NCBI RefSeq assembly: GCF_021504595.1
Contig: NZ_JACSGT010000001.1
Span: 2,604,001-2,668,000 of the forward strand
From: Chryseobacterium indicum
GTDB taxonomy: Bacteria; Bacteroidota; Bacteroidia; Flavobacteriales; Weeksellaceae
DNA length: 64,000 nt
Direction: 5' to 3'
Below are positions 46,646 to 55,349 of this stretch, piece by piece (positions within the stretch are counted from its first letter, which is position 1; every line of letters starts with the position of its first letter). The notes beneath the pieces were generated by a model. It was not told where the DNA came from. It searched no databases and saw nothing but the letters and a program-made list of their open reading frames with translations. Made by a program: the position numbers and the translations under genes.

Positions 46646-48667
46646 TTAATTTATAAATGCATCTCCACCATCGATTTTTGTAGAGCCTCCTCCAATATGG
46701 TTTGCCGGTGAAGAGACATCGATTCCCTGAGACGCCGCAATTCCGATTCCTTCACCTCCGATCCCGATAATTTTTCCCTTTACGATGATGGTTCCGTCCG
46801 AATTTAATGTAATTGAACTTGCTCCGGTTTTAATGGTGACATTGGTATCACATTCCAAACTGATATTTCCGGCTTTATCCATCGATATTTTGGAATTTGC
46901 ACCACCTCCTTCTTTACTTCCGACATTGATAATATTGGTACTTCCCGCATTCACGGTATTGGCAGTTCCTACATTGACGGTTTTGTTGAGATTCGCATTG
47001 ATAACCGCATTCCCTGCTCCGTCAAACTTCATATTCGCGCCACCCTGATCGGTAAGAAAAACAGAACCCGCTCCGTCGTCCAGTTCAAGTTTGTTACCGC
47101 TTCGGCTGCTTAAGCTTTTAATATTATTTCCGGCTCCACCACCTGCTCCAATTGCACCATGAAACATTCCCCCCATCACGAAAGGTCGATCGGGATGCTG
47201 ATGTACAAAATTTACAATTACCTGATCCCCGACTTCCGGAATTGCCATAAAACCACGGTTTTTATTCACTTTATCGCTGCTTCCCGCATCTGGAGTCATT
47301 ACACGGATATATTCTGTAGTAGTTGCGCCGTTTTGCCAGTCGAATTGTACCCTTACTCTTCCCTGATTCATCGGATCTGAGTTGGAAATCACTTTGGCAA
47401 ACTGAGGTTCCGCCTTCGGCAACTGAAATTCAGGACGCGGAATAAATCCTGTGTCTGAAGCAATCGCTTCAAAAGTTCCGGTGTAATATCCTCTTGCGTC
47501 TACTTCATGATTAACTTCAATAATCATTAATTTGGTAAAATAAGCGGTCGCGTTCGTATCGGTTTTTCTCATCTCGATATCGGCAATACAACCCGGATAA
47601 AGAAAAGGAATGGTAGTTTCACCCGAAGTAATGAAAACATCGGAAGCTTTACTTCCGGCGGTTCCTTTCTGTGAAGCATCAATATCCATAAAAGAGGCTG
47701 CTTTAATGGGAGCAACTCTTAAGGATGGCGTCGTAAACGTTCTTTCTGAAATTTCATACGCTCTTTTGGCAATATCTGAGGTATGATTTATTTTTGAATT
47801 CCCCGTTGTTAATTTTTCGTTTTTACTGCTGTTGTAGCCGTAGAATGTAGGATTTACGTGCTGTGCTTTCATTTTGATCTTCACATCATTCACGCTGCTT
47901 CCGTAGGTAAGCTTTACAGGTTTTTCCTGTGGAGGAAGTTTTCCGAAATGCAGCACTTCACCGTCGTAAAAAAACTGTTCGCCGTAGGCTTCCGCAATTC
48001 TTGCCAGATAATTGTAGTGGGTTTCTTCATACTGAGAGCTGTAGGAAACATTTCCGTGTTGTGCATCTACGCGAAAATCGAATTTTCCCTGTCCGAAACC
48101 TTCTTTAATCACCTCATTGGCAATACTGTTCAGGCTGATTTCCTGTACCCCGCCAAAACTCTGAATATGAGGAGCCGCATCCAGCAAAACCGTCGGACTG
48201 CATCCTGTAAGAACGATATTTCCGAGACTTCCTTTTTCCTGACTGAATCCAACTTCCGTGATAACTCCTACAAAACTTCTTTCCGGACCGTCTTCGATGT
48301 CTTTATATTTAAAAACTACGGTAATTCTTTTGCCTAAAAAATTCTGAGCCGCTTCCAGATTATGGTTTTCTGCGCGTCCTAAAGTATCGTGAGCTAATAA
48401 AAGACTGAATTCATGATGTCTTGTCGCACTTTGTTTTAACTGAAAATGTTTAAAATGCTTTACTGCTTTTCCCTCAACAACAATATCCAGCTTTACCACG
48501 CGGTTGATTCCCTGAATCTGACTTTCGGGAATTGCCTTTGCATTGTGTATTTTCGAAGTCGGCTGCTGAGACCAAAATTTTTCATCCACCAAAACAGGTT
48601 TATTCGGCTGTAAATTTTCATTCATCAGCATTGAAGATTCTCCTGTTGAAGAAGGCGTTTGGGGCAT
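46646..48667 (-). CDS. vgrG: VgrG spike protein of the T6SS (first copy)
   Basis: A 673-residue spike. Residues about 50-380 are the gp27-like hub (YSSQYEETHYNYLARIAEAYGEQFFYDGEVLHFGKLPP), followed by the OB-fold (GRVRVQFDWQNG, RVMTPDAGSSDKVNKNRGFMAIPEVGDQV, PDRPFVMGGMFHGAIG) and a gp5-like beta-helix of short valine/asparagine repeats (NKTVNVGTANTVNAGSTNIINVGS). The Met at 48667 is chosen because the T6SS leader motif is then 27 bases away, as in tssD (25 and 28); an ATG at 48685 is possible. It heads the PAAR-YwqJ module. Confidence 0.93.
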   Translation of the reverse strand: MPQTPSSTGESSMLMNENLQPNKPVLVDEKFWSQQPTSKIHNAKAIPESQIQGINRVVKLDIVVEGKAVKHFKHFQLKQSATRHHEFSLLLAHDTLGRAENHNLEAAQNFLGKRITVVFKYKDIEDGPERSFVGVITEVGFSQEKGSLGNIVLTGCSPTVLLDAAPHIQSFGGVQEISLNSIANEVIKEGFGQGKFDFRVDAQHGNVSYSSQYEETHYNYLARIAEAYGEQFFYDGEVLHFGKLPPQEKPVKLTYGSSVNDVKIKMKAQHVNPTFYGYNSSKNEKLTTGNSKINHTSDIAKRAYEISERTFTTPSLRVAPIKAASFMDIDASQKGTAGSKASDVFITSGETTIPFLYPGCIADIEMRKTDTNATAYFTKLMIIEVNHEVDARGYYTGTFEAIASDTGFIPRPEFQLPKAEPQFAKVISNSDPMNQGRVRVQFDWQNGATTTEYIRVMTPDAGSSDKVNKNRGFMAIPEVGDQVIVNFVHQHPDRPFVMGGMFHGAIGAGGGAGNNIKSLSSRSGNKLELDDGAGSVFLTDQGGANMKFDGAGNAVINANLNKTVNVGTANTVNAGSTNIINVGSKEGGGANSKISMDKAGNISLECDTNVTIKTGASSITLNSDGTIIVKGKIIGIGGEGIGIAASQGIDVSSPANHIGGGSTKIDGGDAFIN

Positions 48668-48694
48668 ATTTTCATCCTTAAGCATAACCTGAAT

Positions 48695-48708
48695 TTTTGT
48701 GATTTGAT
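48695..48708 (-). promoter_or_regulatory. T6SS leader motif upstream of vgrG1
   Basis: On the minus strand ATCAAATCACAAAA, one of five copies of a motif shared with tssD1, tssD2, vgrG2 and clpV. It lies 27 bases from the ATG at 48667. Confidence 0.55.
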
Positions 48709-48726
48709 ATGTTTTATTTTTAAATG

Positions 48727-48734
48727 CAAAGATT
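48727..48734 (-). promoter_or_regulatory. Promoter-like element of vgrG1
   Basis: Minus-strand AATCTTTG resembles the tssD -7 box TATCTTTG with one difference, and TTTA lies 19 bases upstream, the same spacing as in the two tssD promoters. Confidence 0.4.
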
Positions 48735-48853
48735 TATCCAACCTCACATTAATTAAATTTTTATTCTTTAATTTCAATGTAAACTTTTATTTTTTAGAGA
48801 TTTTAAAGAATTACTTTGAAAAATGATGAAAAAATTTAGTCCTAAAAAGAAAA

Positions 48854-48889
48854 ACAGAATAGCCACTCTTTTGAGCCGTGCTATTCTGT
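48854..48889 (-). terminator. Terminator after tssD1
   Basis: Ten-base-pair stem ACAGAATAGC with GCTATTCTGT; on the minus strand it is followed by TTTTCTTTTT. It lies about 40 bases after the stop of tssD1, so most transcripts of this gene probably end here. Confidence 0.8.
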
Positions 48890-48930
48890 AACCAATTTTA
48901 TTTTTACTAAGATGATTGTTGTGTTTTGAA

Positions 48931-49338
48931 TTACTTAGCTCCCGGCCATAAACCTTCGTATTTGGAATTTCCGTAGTCGATGGTTTCTGCGCTGATGACA
49001 AAGCTGATGAGCATACTGTTTTCATCCACTGCATCGAAATCCACTTCATGCTGGATTACATATCCGTTTTCCCAACCCAGAGTAATTAAGGTTCCTTCTT
49101 CGTGGGATTTGTTGAATGTAATTTCGCCTGTCGTTGGTTTGTATTTCCCGTTAAGTAAGCTTTCTAGGATGTCGGATTTTTCTGTAGCTTCCACAGTAAC
49201 TTTAATCAGTGCATTGGAAGGATCTGATGCTACTCTTCCGGAAACGTCTGTAGATCTTGAAACGCTGTAGTTCAGCTTTAATAATTTTTGTCCTTCGCCG
49301 CCGTTGAATTTTAAAATTCCTCTTGAATTTGCTGCCAT
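48931..49338 (-). CDS. tssD: TssD (Hcp) tube protein, first copy
   Basis: A 135-residue T6SSiii tube protein. Residues 1-87 are identical to the second copy (58101-58505), which differs only at a few later positions (G/S, E/N, D/E, I/V) and at the C terminus (PGAK versus PSS). In Bacteroidota TssD, stacked hexameric rings form the tube that carries effectors. The Met opens the same MAANSRGILKF N terminus in both copies. It has its own promoter and terminator, so it is a single-gene transcript, fitting the need for many copies. Confidence 0.93.
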   Translation of the reverse strand: MAANSRGILKFNGGEGQKLLKLNYSVSRSTDVSGRVASDPSNALIKVTVEATEKSDILESLLNGKYKPTTGEITFNKSHEEGTLITLGWENGYVIQHEVDFDAVDENSMLISFVISAETIDYGNSKYEGLWPGAK

Positions 49339-49363
49339 GATTCGTAAATTTTAATCGTTAATA

Positions 49364-49377
49364 TTTTGTGATTTGGT
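49364..49377 (-). promoter_or_regulatory. T6SS leader motif upstream of tssD1
   Basis: Minus-strand ACCAAATCACAAAA, 25 bases before the start codon. A second partial copy, ACCAAATCA, adjoins it upstream (49378-49386). Confidence 0.6.
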
Positions 49378-49390
49378 TGATTTGGTATTC

Positions 49391-49421
49391 CAAAGATAGA
49401 ACACCTTTTCTAAACCCGAAA
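49391..49421 (-). promoter_or_regulatory. tssD1 promoter, TTTC-N19-TATCTTTG
   Basis: The -7 box TATCTTTG (49391-49398) is a perfect TAnnTTTG, and TTTC (49418-49421) lies exactly 19 bases upstream, close to the -33 TTTG. The identical boxes and spacing are found at tssD2. The start codon is 52 bases past the -7 box. Confidence 0.75.
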
Positions 49422-49447
49422 GGAATCGAATATGAATCTGAATTTTT

Positions 49448-49483
49448 GTAGTAATTCTACGACTTCGTGTAGTAATTCTACGA
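49448..49483 (-). promoter_or_regulatory. Tandem inverted-repeat operator upstream of tssD1
   Basis: Two copies of TCGTAGAATTACTAC (minus-strand sense), at 49448-49462 and 49469-49483, begin 21 bases apart. Each is an imperfect inverted repeat around an AATT core. The first copy begins 110 bases from the start codon and 26 bases upstream of the -33 element, a position that fits an activator. Confidence 0.75.
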
Positions 49484-49645
49484 TTAAAGAAATATTTTTA
49501 AAATTAAAATATTAATAATCAAATATTTAAAATGTTTTAAAATATAAAAATACAGCTAAATTTACACACTAAAAAGAGAAATATTAAGATTTAATTAAGA
49601 TCATTTTAGCTTTTGTTAACGGATTGAATCTTATAGCTGAATAAA

Positions 49646-49675
49646 AATTCCGATGAAAAGATTTTCACCGGAATT
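49646..49675 (-). terminator. Terminator after the DUF2931 lipoprotein gene
   Basis: A 14-base-pair stem (arms 49646-49659 and 49662-49675) with a very short loop, closed by one G-U pair on the minus strand and followed by TTTATTC. It ends the VgrG2-Tle1-lipoprotein module. Confidence 0.7.
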
Positions 49676-49707
49676 CGTATAAACTGAACTGAGAAATGAT
49701 AATTTCT

Positions 49708-50766
49708 TTATTGGTAGGAATCGTGGAATTCCCTGTCTGTCTTAAATATTCTTATGCTGTCTGCTTTCACAGGCTGGTTATTGATAGAAATATCAAAACT
49801 GCTGTTATCTTTTGCCACTTTAAAATCCAGATGAAAGTCTTTTCCGGATTTTTCAAACTCACTATTGAGCCTTTCCCAATTGAAATAAGCTCTTCCAACA
49901 TATTGCTCGCCTTTCGCAGTTTCCCAGATAAAATTCAATTCCTTCGGAACCGCTCTTTCTCTTGAAGGAATTTTGTCGATCCACGAATGGAGAATAACTT
50001 CTTCTTCCGCATTGTAATAACTGATATTGGATTCGAATAATTTAAAAGCGGGATTTTCTGAAGTGATCTTCGGTTTCCAACTGTACTTTTTACGATAGTC
50101 TTCCCATTCTTTCGGTGTAATCTCTACAAATCTGTTCTTTTTCATTTCTTCACGCGTTACCGAAAGTTTGGAAAAAAACTTCTGCTCAAGCTGTTGATCA
50201 TCTGTTACAACTTCGGCCTGAAATTTTCCCAGCTCAATCTGAACAGCCCGGAATCTCAGCCATACTACAACCATTCCTTTTGGAGCAAAACCAAAAACAA
50301 GCGTTGTAAAACTGTTGTACGGATTTTCTGCGCTGCTGTATTTTTCATTCCTTCCCAGATTTTTATATTCTTCCAGAGGTTTATCGTAAAAAGAAGCTTC
50401 GCGCTGCGCATACGCACGCTGCATGTAATCTTTGATTTTTTCCACCGGAAAGTCTGCCTTCAGATGATAAAAAGTATCTTCATATCTGGAAAAGTAAGTA
50501 ACATCTATTCCGATGGGCGTTCCATGCTGTTCTGTCCAGCCTTTCCCGGAATTTCCCCACGTTCCCGAAGAGCTTCCATAAGGCAGACTTGCAGGAATAC
50601 CTTCCAGAGTGATAATTTTATCTTCAACAGGTGTTACAATCAGATTATTACTGGGACTGCTTATTTCTACGTTAAATTCCGGCAATTGTTCTTCTTTCAT
50701 TTTCTGGCAACTTATATTCTGAAAAAGGAGGGTTAAAAAAAATATTATCTTTATCGTTCTATCCAT
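49708..50766 (-). CDS. DUF2931 lipoprotein, probable immunity to the Tle1-like phospholipase
   Basis: A 352-residue lipoprotein with lipobox NISC (Cys at about residue 20). The mature part carries the DUF2931 domain: GTPIGIDVTYFSRYEDTFYHLKADFPVEKIKDYM and GFAPKGMVVVWLRFR. The ATG at 50766 is used; it lies inside the last codons of the phospholipase gene (8-base overlap), which indicates translational coupling. Lipoproteins of this family commonly follow Tle1-type effectors, and lipoprotein immunity (Tli) suits a phospholipase that attacks membranes from the periplasm. Confidence 0.82.
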   Translation of the reverse strand: MDRTIKIIFFLTLLFQNISCQKMKEEQLPEFNVEISSPSNNLIVTPVEDKIITLEGIPASLPYGSSSGTWGNSGKGWTEQHGTPIGIDVTYFSRYEDTFYHLKADFPVEKIKDYMQRAYAQREASFYDKPLEEYKNLGRNEKYSSAENPYNSFTTLVFGFAPKGMVVVWLRFRAVQIELGKFQAEVVTDDQQLEQKFFSKLSVTREEMKKNRFVEITPKEWEDYRKKYSWKPKITSENPAFKLFESNISYYNAEEEVILHSWIDKIPSRERAVPKELNFIWETAKGEQYVGRAYFNWERLNSEFEKSGKDFHLDFKVAKDNSSFDISINNQPVKADSIRIFKTDREFHDSYQ

Positions 50767-52438
50767 TCTGTATGTTTCTTTTGCGGTATTGTGCAGCCAA
50801 TGCGCCTCTTTTTTTCGGAGCGTTATCATTAGGTCTCGCATCTAAGCCAATCTGGTTGGCTTTTACCGACCAGTGAAGGTATTTGTTTCTTAATTTTTTA
50901 AGATCTTCTTCTTTGATGTGTCCCAGATACGAAATTGCTTTGATATCCTGCTTATATTTGGCAGCTGAAGGTTTTTTCCCTGCGTTAAAATCTTCCACAT
51001 ATTTATTTCTGAGCTCGTTACACGCGTTCATATAGGATGAAAGCTGGCTGTAAATTCCGGTTAGAAAAGAATCTGTTATTTTATGATTTTCATTGATGAG
51101 ATCTTCAAGATATATCACCTTATGCTGTTTAGAATAATGAAACATCTGGTTCAGCGGAATCTGATCGTATTTGTTGGATAGCTTCCGTGTTCCCACCAAA
51201 CCGTAGTACATGGAGATTTTATTCCACCATCGGTCATAGTTCACATCTTTCTGCCTGAAATATTTAATTTCCAACTGCTCATCATGATACCATCCTTCGT
51301 CCACCACAATTTTTTTAAACGCTTCGCATTCTTTATGAGTATTCACATTATTATACGGATCATAAGAATCACAATATAAAACAGAAATTTCATCTCCTTC
51401 TCCGTAAGATCCGCCAATATCGGAATGAACTCCGGGAAGGGTAAATTCGAGTCCATATAAACCTGTGCTGTCGATATTCGTTAAATCAAAATTATCTCTG
51501 TATTCGTCATCCGAAGCAAGCTGAAGAACAAAATTTACTTTTCCGCCTCCAATAGTGTCTAAACCAAGCTGTTTGGTATCATCATCAATCCCGAAACCTC
51601 CTCTGTGGTTGAGTCCGTAAGAAGCAACCGTATCATACAATCCTGCGAAACGGAATTTTATCTCTTTCACCTCAAGATCCTGCGCGAGAAGGCAGGCTCC
51701 GAAATATCCGTGCCTCATGATGAACTGAGACTTAGAGCCGTCTTTATCTTTAATTGTCACCGTTTCATTATTGATGAATTCCGGAGGAAAAACCTGTAAC
51801 GTCTCTTTTCCTAAAGCATAAGAAATTATTCCCGGAGAATTTGCCACATGGATAAAATGTCTCGCCGCCGCAGCTCCTCTACTGAATCCATACACATTTA
51901 CGGTAAGAACTCCGATAGGTTTTGTATTGTTTTTAAGTTTATTTACGATGGCTTCGGCTCCTTTTTTACAACCTTTTGCCACTTTTGCCACCACTCCTGT
52001 ATCTCCGGTTCCCTGTGCAACGCCCTTTAAAATGCTGTCGCTTTTTCTGTCCTCTGTTCCGATTCCCTCAATATACCATGAAACCTGATTCTGCGCATTC
52101 GGATCGATGGTGTCGTAACCGCGGGCAACGTTTGTAAACTCGTTGTTGTAACTGTCATCTTTATCGCTGCTTGCTTCTTTAAAATCTCCGCCAAGCCGGG
52201 TATTGGTTTTGTTATTCTGGGTGCCGTCAAAAAAAAGATTCAGGCTTATATCGATGGTATTAACGGGTTTATCATCAGGATTAATGGTTTCTGCTTTGTT
52301 ATAACTTACTCCTGTTCCGTTGCCTTTCTGCTCTACGGTTGCCGCACTGTTATGACTGATGCCTTCTTTGGCAAAAGTTCTGGAATCTCCATCAAAACGG
52401 GTGACCGCTTTCCCTTCTACAAAATATTCAATGCTCAT
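50759..52438 (-). CDS. Tle1-like phospholipase effector (DUF2235)
   Basis: A 559-residue hydrolase. FFDGTQNN (about 69-76) and YGFSRGAAAARHF with nucleophile Ser186 in GFSRG define the DUF2235/Tle1 family; Asp269 in LYDTVASYG and His338 in PGVHSDIGG complete a likely triad. A T6SS phospholipase would attack membrane lipids of rival cells. It follows vgrG2 by three bases and overlaps its immunity gene, so the three form a module. The N-terminal 60 residues (SIEYFVEGKAVTRF) may dock on VgrG2. Confidence 0.88.
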   Translation of the reverse strand: MSIEYFVEGKAVTRFDGDSRTFAKEGISHNSAATVEQKGNGTGVSYNKAETINPDDKPVNTIDISLNLFFDGTQNNKTNTRLGGDFKEASSDKDDSYNNEFTNVARGYDTIDPNAQNQVSWYIEGIGTEDRKSDSILKGVAQGTGDTGVVAKVAKGCKKGAEAIVNKLKNNTKPIGVLTVNVYGFSRGAAAARHFIHVANSPGIISYALGKETLQVFPPEFINNETVTIKDKDGSKSQFIMRHGYFGACLLAQDLEVKEIKFRFAGLYDTVASYGLNHRGGFGIDDDTKQLGLDTIGGGKVNFVLQLASDDEYRDNFDLTNIDSTGLYGLEFTLPGVHSDIGGSYGEGDEISVLYCDSYDPYNNVNTHKECEAFKKIVVDEGWYHDEQLEIKYFRQKDVNYDRWWNKISMYYGLVGTRKLSNKYDQIPLNQMFHYSKQHKVIYLEDLINENHKITDSFLTGIYSQLSSYMNACNELRNKYVEDFNAGKKPSAAKYKQDIKAISYLGHIKEEDLKKLRNKYLHWSVKANQIGLDARPNDNAPKKRGALAAQYRKRNIQNG

Positions 52439-52441
52439 TTT

Positions 52442-54379
52442 TTAGTGATTTTTAGATTTCTCGCCACTATTGTTCTGAACTTCTTTTTCTGCGTGATGTT
52501 CCACTTTTCCCTGACTGTTAACCTCAACGCCTTTAAGGCTGGTTAATTTATGTTCTTTTTCACCGTAGACTTCCATATCGCCTTTTACATAATGACTCAT
52601 TTTTCCGACAACATTCGTCATGAAATCGGCTCCTGTAGAAAGATATTTCATAGAACCTACACTTTCCGTATAATTTGCCATAATGGTGTCGGATTTATTC
52701 ATCCCGACATTGGTGCTCATATTTTCGCCGACGTTGATGTTCATGTTCCGGCAGTTGAAAGTCATGGTTTCAGGAGCTGTAATGGTAATATTGCTTCCTG
52801 TGGTATCTAAATGAATTTTATTTCCTGATTTATCGGTAATTACGATGCTTTCATCCTCTGTAAAAATAATTCTGTGGCCGCTTCTCGTCTGGATAGATTT
52901 TACTCTGTTATCCACTCCGCCGCCGAGCCCGATTCCGCCATGGAACATTCCGCCCATTACGAAAGGCCGGTCGGGATGACTGTGAACGAAATTCACCATC
53001 ACCTGATCCCCCACTTCGGGAATCGCGACGTAACCTCTGTTTTGGTTCACCTGATCGGTTCCTCCCGCATCGGGACTCATCATTCTGATAAAATGCGTTG
53101 TATCGTTGGTTTGCCAGTCGAATCTTACCTGAACTCTTCCCTGTCCTTCTGGATCTGTATTGGAAATTACAGTGGCGATCTGCGGTTCTGCCTTTGGAAT
53201 TTTAAATTCAGGTTTAGGTAAAAATCCGGTGTCTGAAGCAATTCCTTCGAAGCTTCCTTTGTAATGACCGATGGTATCAATTTCATGAGTAACTTCCGTC
53301 ACCATGATTCTCGTAAAATAATCGGATTCATTGCTGTCTAGTTTTCTCATCTGAACATCCACCACACAACCCGGATGCAAAAAAGGAACGGTTGTATTTC
53401 CTGAAAATGAAAATACGCTCACCGCTTCACTTCCCGCCGCACTTTTCTGAGAATATTCCACATCAAGATGAGTGGAAGCTTTAATGGGCGCAACCTGTAA
53501 TGCAGGTGTTTTATATATTTTTTCGTTGTGGGAATAAGCTGTTTTTGCCAAATCTCCTACATGGTGAACCGGCGTTTCACCCGAAGTCAGTTTTTCATGT
53601 TTACTGCTGTTGTAACCGTAAAACTGGGGTTTTGTGTGTACTGCTTTTAATTCAACTTTAATATCATTTGCGCTGCTTCCGTAGGTTAGCTTGATTGGTT
53701 TGTTCTGAGGCGGAAGTTTTCCAAAATGCAATACTTCGCCGTCATAATAAAACTGTTCGCCATAGGCTTCAGCCATTCTTGCCAGATAATTGTAATGTGT
53801 TTCATCGTATTGACTGCTGTAAATAATCTGTGAATAATCGTTGGTATCCACTCTTACATCAAAACGGCTGGAATCGATTCCCTGTTTGATGACTTCATTG
53901 GCAATAATTCCCATATTAACGGGCGAACTTCCTCCAAAACTCTGAATATGAGGTGCTCCATCGAGTAAGATGGTGGGACTGTACCCTGTTAACACAATAT
54001 TTCCAAGACTCATTTTTTCCTGACTGAAACCTACTCCTGTAATGACTCCTACAAAGGTTCTTTCGGGGCTGCTTTCAATATCTTTGTAGGAAATAACGGC
54101 TGTTAAACGTTTTCCGAGAAATTTATTGGCTTCTTCAAGGGTATGAGTCTGTCGGTCGCCTAAAGCATCATGAGCCAATGTCACGCTGAATCGGTGGTGA
54201 CGTTTTGTACTTTGGGTAAGTTGAAAATGCTTGTAGTATTTAATCACTTTTCCTTCGATCACAAGAGAAAGTTTTACCAGACGGTTGATTCCCGCATGAT
54301 GATTCTGAGAAATTCCGTCTGCATTCTGCGATGGGCGGAAGGAAGGATTCTGTAGTATATTTTGTGATTCTGTTTTCAT
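52442..54379 (-). CDS. vgrG: VgrG spike protein of the T6SS (second copy)
   Basis: A 645-residue paralogue of the first VgrG. The hub (SSQYDETHYNYLARMAEAYGEQFYYDGEVLHFGKLPP) and OB-fold (GRVQVRFDWQTND, RPFVMGGMFHGGIGLGGG) are closely conserved. The beta-helix is shorter and differs: MNINVGENMSTNVGMNKS, YTESVGSMKYLS, and a charged end (NNSGEKSKNH). The divergent C terminus suits a different cargo; the Tle1-like phospholipase gene follows after three bases. Confidence 0.93.
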   Translation of the reverse strand: MKTESQNILQNPSFRPSQNADGISQNHHAGINRLVKLSLVIEGKVIKYYKHFQLTQSTKRHHRFSVTLAHDALGDRQTHTLEEANKFLGKRLTAVISYKDIESSPERTFVGVITGVGFSQEKMSLGNIVLTGYSPTILLDGAPHIQSFGGSSPVNMGIIANEVIKQGIDSSRFDVRVDTNDYSQIIYSSQYDETHYNYLARMAEAYGEQFYYDGEVLHFGKLPPQNKPIKLTYGSSANDIKVELKAVHTKPQFYGYNSSKHEKLTSGETPVHHVGDLAKTAYSHNEKIYKTPALQVAPIKASTHLDVEYSQKSAAGSEAVSVFSFSGNTTVPFLHPGCVVDVQMRKLDSNESDYFTRIMVTEVTHEIDTIGHYKGSFEGIASDTGFLPKPEFKIPKAEPQIATVISNTDPEGQGRVQVRFDWQTNDTTHFIRMMSPDAGGTDQVNQNRGYVAIPEVGDQVMVNFVHSHPDRPFVMGGMFHGGIGLGGGVDNRVKSIQTRSGHRIIFTEDESIVITDKSGNKIHLDTTGSNITITAPETMTFNCRNMNINVGENMSTNVGMNKSDTIMANYTESVGSMKYLSTGADFMTNVVGKMSHYVKGDMEVYGEKEHKLTSLKGVEVNSQGKVEHHAEKEVQNNSGEKSKNH

Positions 54380-54382
54380 ATT

Positions 54383-54396
54383 TCCTGTGATTTGGT
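54383..54396 (-). promoter_or_regulatory. T6SS leader motif upstream of vgrG2
   Basis: Minus-strand ACCAAATCACAGGA, three bases from the start codon, closer than in the other copies. Here its AGGA part could also act as a ribosome-binding site. Confidence 0.45.
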
Positions 54397-54421
54397 AGGT
54401 TAAACATGATCGCTTAGTGCT

Positions 54422-55294
54422 CTATTGTGTGGTGTTTCGGGCGTTTCCTTCTTTTACGGATCTTGAAAGAATTTTTGTCTTTCTCAATAAAAAATCAGGC
54501 ATAAGATCGGTCGGAAGATACAATGTGCTTTCTCCCTTTTTCTGAAGTTCATCGTTGATTCCGGGATTCCAGGAGAGGAGTTTATCTACATCTACATCCA
54601 GTTCATTGGCAATGATGTTGAGATTGAATCCTGCATTGATCTCGGTTTCTGCCAGTTGTGCATTGTTTTTTCCGCTTCCTCCTTTTACGAAGAAAACGGT
54701 GTTCATTCTTGAAGAATTATAGTTTGCCAGAACATTCTGCAGTTCTCCGGTTGCGTAGCACGCATTCAGATATTTTTTAACATGATTGATGGTTTCTTCC
54801 GGCAAAAACTTATAAAAGATATGGTATTGAGTAGAGTTTGCAGCGGTCATGGCTTTGGCAATATTTCCTTCTCCACAGTTGTAAGCGGCAACTACGGTGA
54901 TCCAGTTGTTGTATTTTTTGTACAGATTGGCTAAGGAAACTGTTGCTGTTTTTGTGCTTTTGTAAAGATCCGTTCTGTTTTGTTCGGTTAATCCGTATTG
55001 ATTCGCGTGAGCGGTCATAAACTGCCATACACCCACTGCTCCGGCTCCGGAAGCTATATTTCTGTTGAAATGGGATTCTATTAAGGCTAGATTTCTCAAA
55101 TGTCTCGGCAAACCTTTCTGAACCAGAGAATATTCGATAAAATCTACAATTTCCCTATTGGCATTAATAATACTTTTATATCTCTTCACACTGCTTTCCG
55201 AAGTATCGGAAGCAGCAAGAAACTGTGCGTTCGTAAAATGAGAACACAACAATACTATTGCGGTAAGAAAGATATTTTTGAGATTTGGGTTCAT
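54422..55294 (-). CDS. Lytic transglycosylase with LysM-like tail (MltD type)
   Basis: A 290-residue exported muramidase. The signal peptide ends near TNAQ; the SLT domain has catalytic Glu73 (LALIESHFNRN), GAVGVWQFM and VVAAYNCGEGNI. A C-terminal LysM-like stretch (FNLNIIANELDVDVDKLLSWNPGI) could bind peptidoglycan. Position between vgrG2 and clpV suggests that it opens the cell wall for assembly of the T6SS across it, a role known for transglycosylases in other T6SS loci; it could also be an ordinary MltD. Confidence 0.85.
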   Translation of the reverse strand: MNPNLKNIFLTAIVLLCSHFTNAQFLAASDTSESSVKRYKSIINANREIVDFIEYSLVQKGLPRHLRNLALIESHFNRNIASGAGAVGVWQFMTAHANQYGLTEQNRTDLYKSTKTATVSLANLYKKYNNWITVVAAYNCGEGNIAKAMTAANSTQYHIFYKFLPEETINHVKKYLNACYATGELQNVLANYNSSRMNTVFFVKGGSGKNNAQLAETEINAGFNLNIIANELDVDVDKLLSWNPGINDELQKKGESTLYLPTDLMPDFLLRKTKILSRSVKEGNARNTTQ

Positions 55295-55349
55295 TGTTTT
55301 ACGCTTTTGTGAAAAGTTTTTTAAACTGATTCACGATTTCCATTCTTTC

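Noticed and set aside
48774..49049. 91-codon minus-strand frame overlapping tssD1
   Set aside because: It is a shadow frame of tssD1 and its terminator with no start signal of its own.
49378..49386. Second ACCAAATCA copy before tssD1 as a separate element
   Set aside because: It directly adjoins the main motif and is absent before tssD2; probably local duplication.
50767..50841. 25-codon N-terminal extension of the DUF2931 lipoprotein
   Set aside because: It would remove the lipoprotein signal from the N terminus and lies wholly inside the phospholipase gene.
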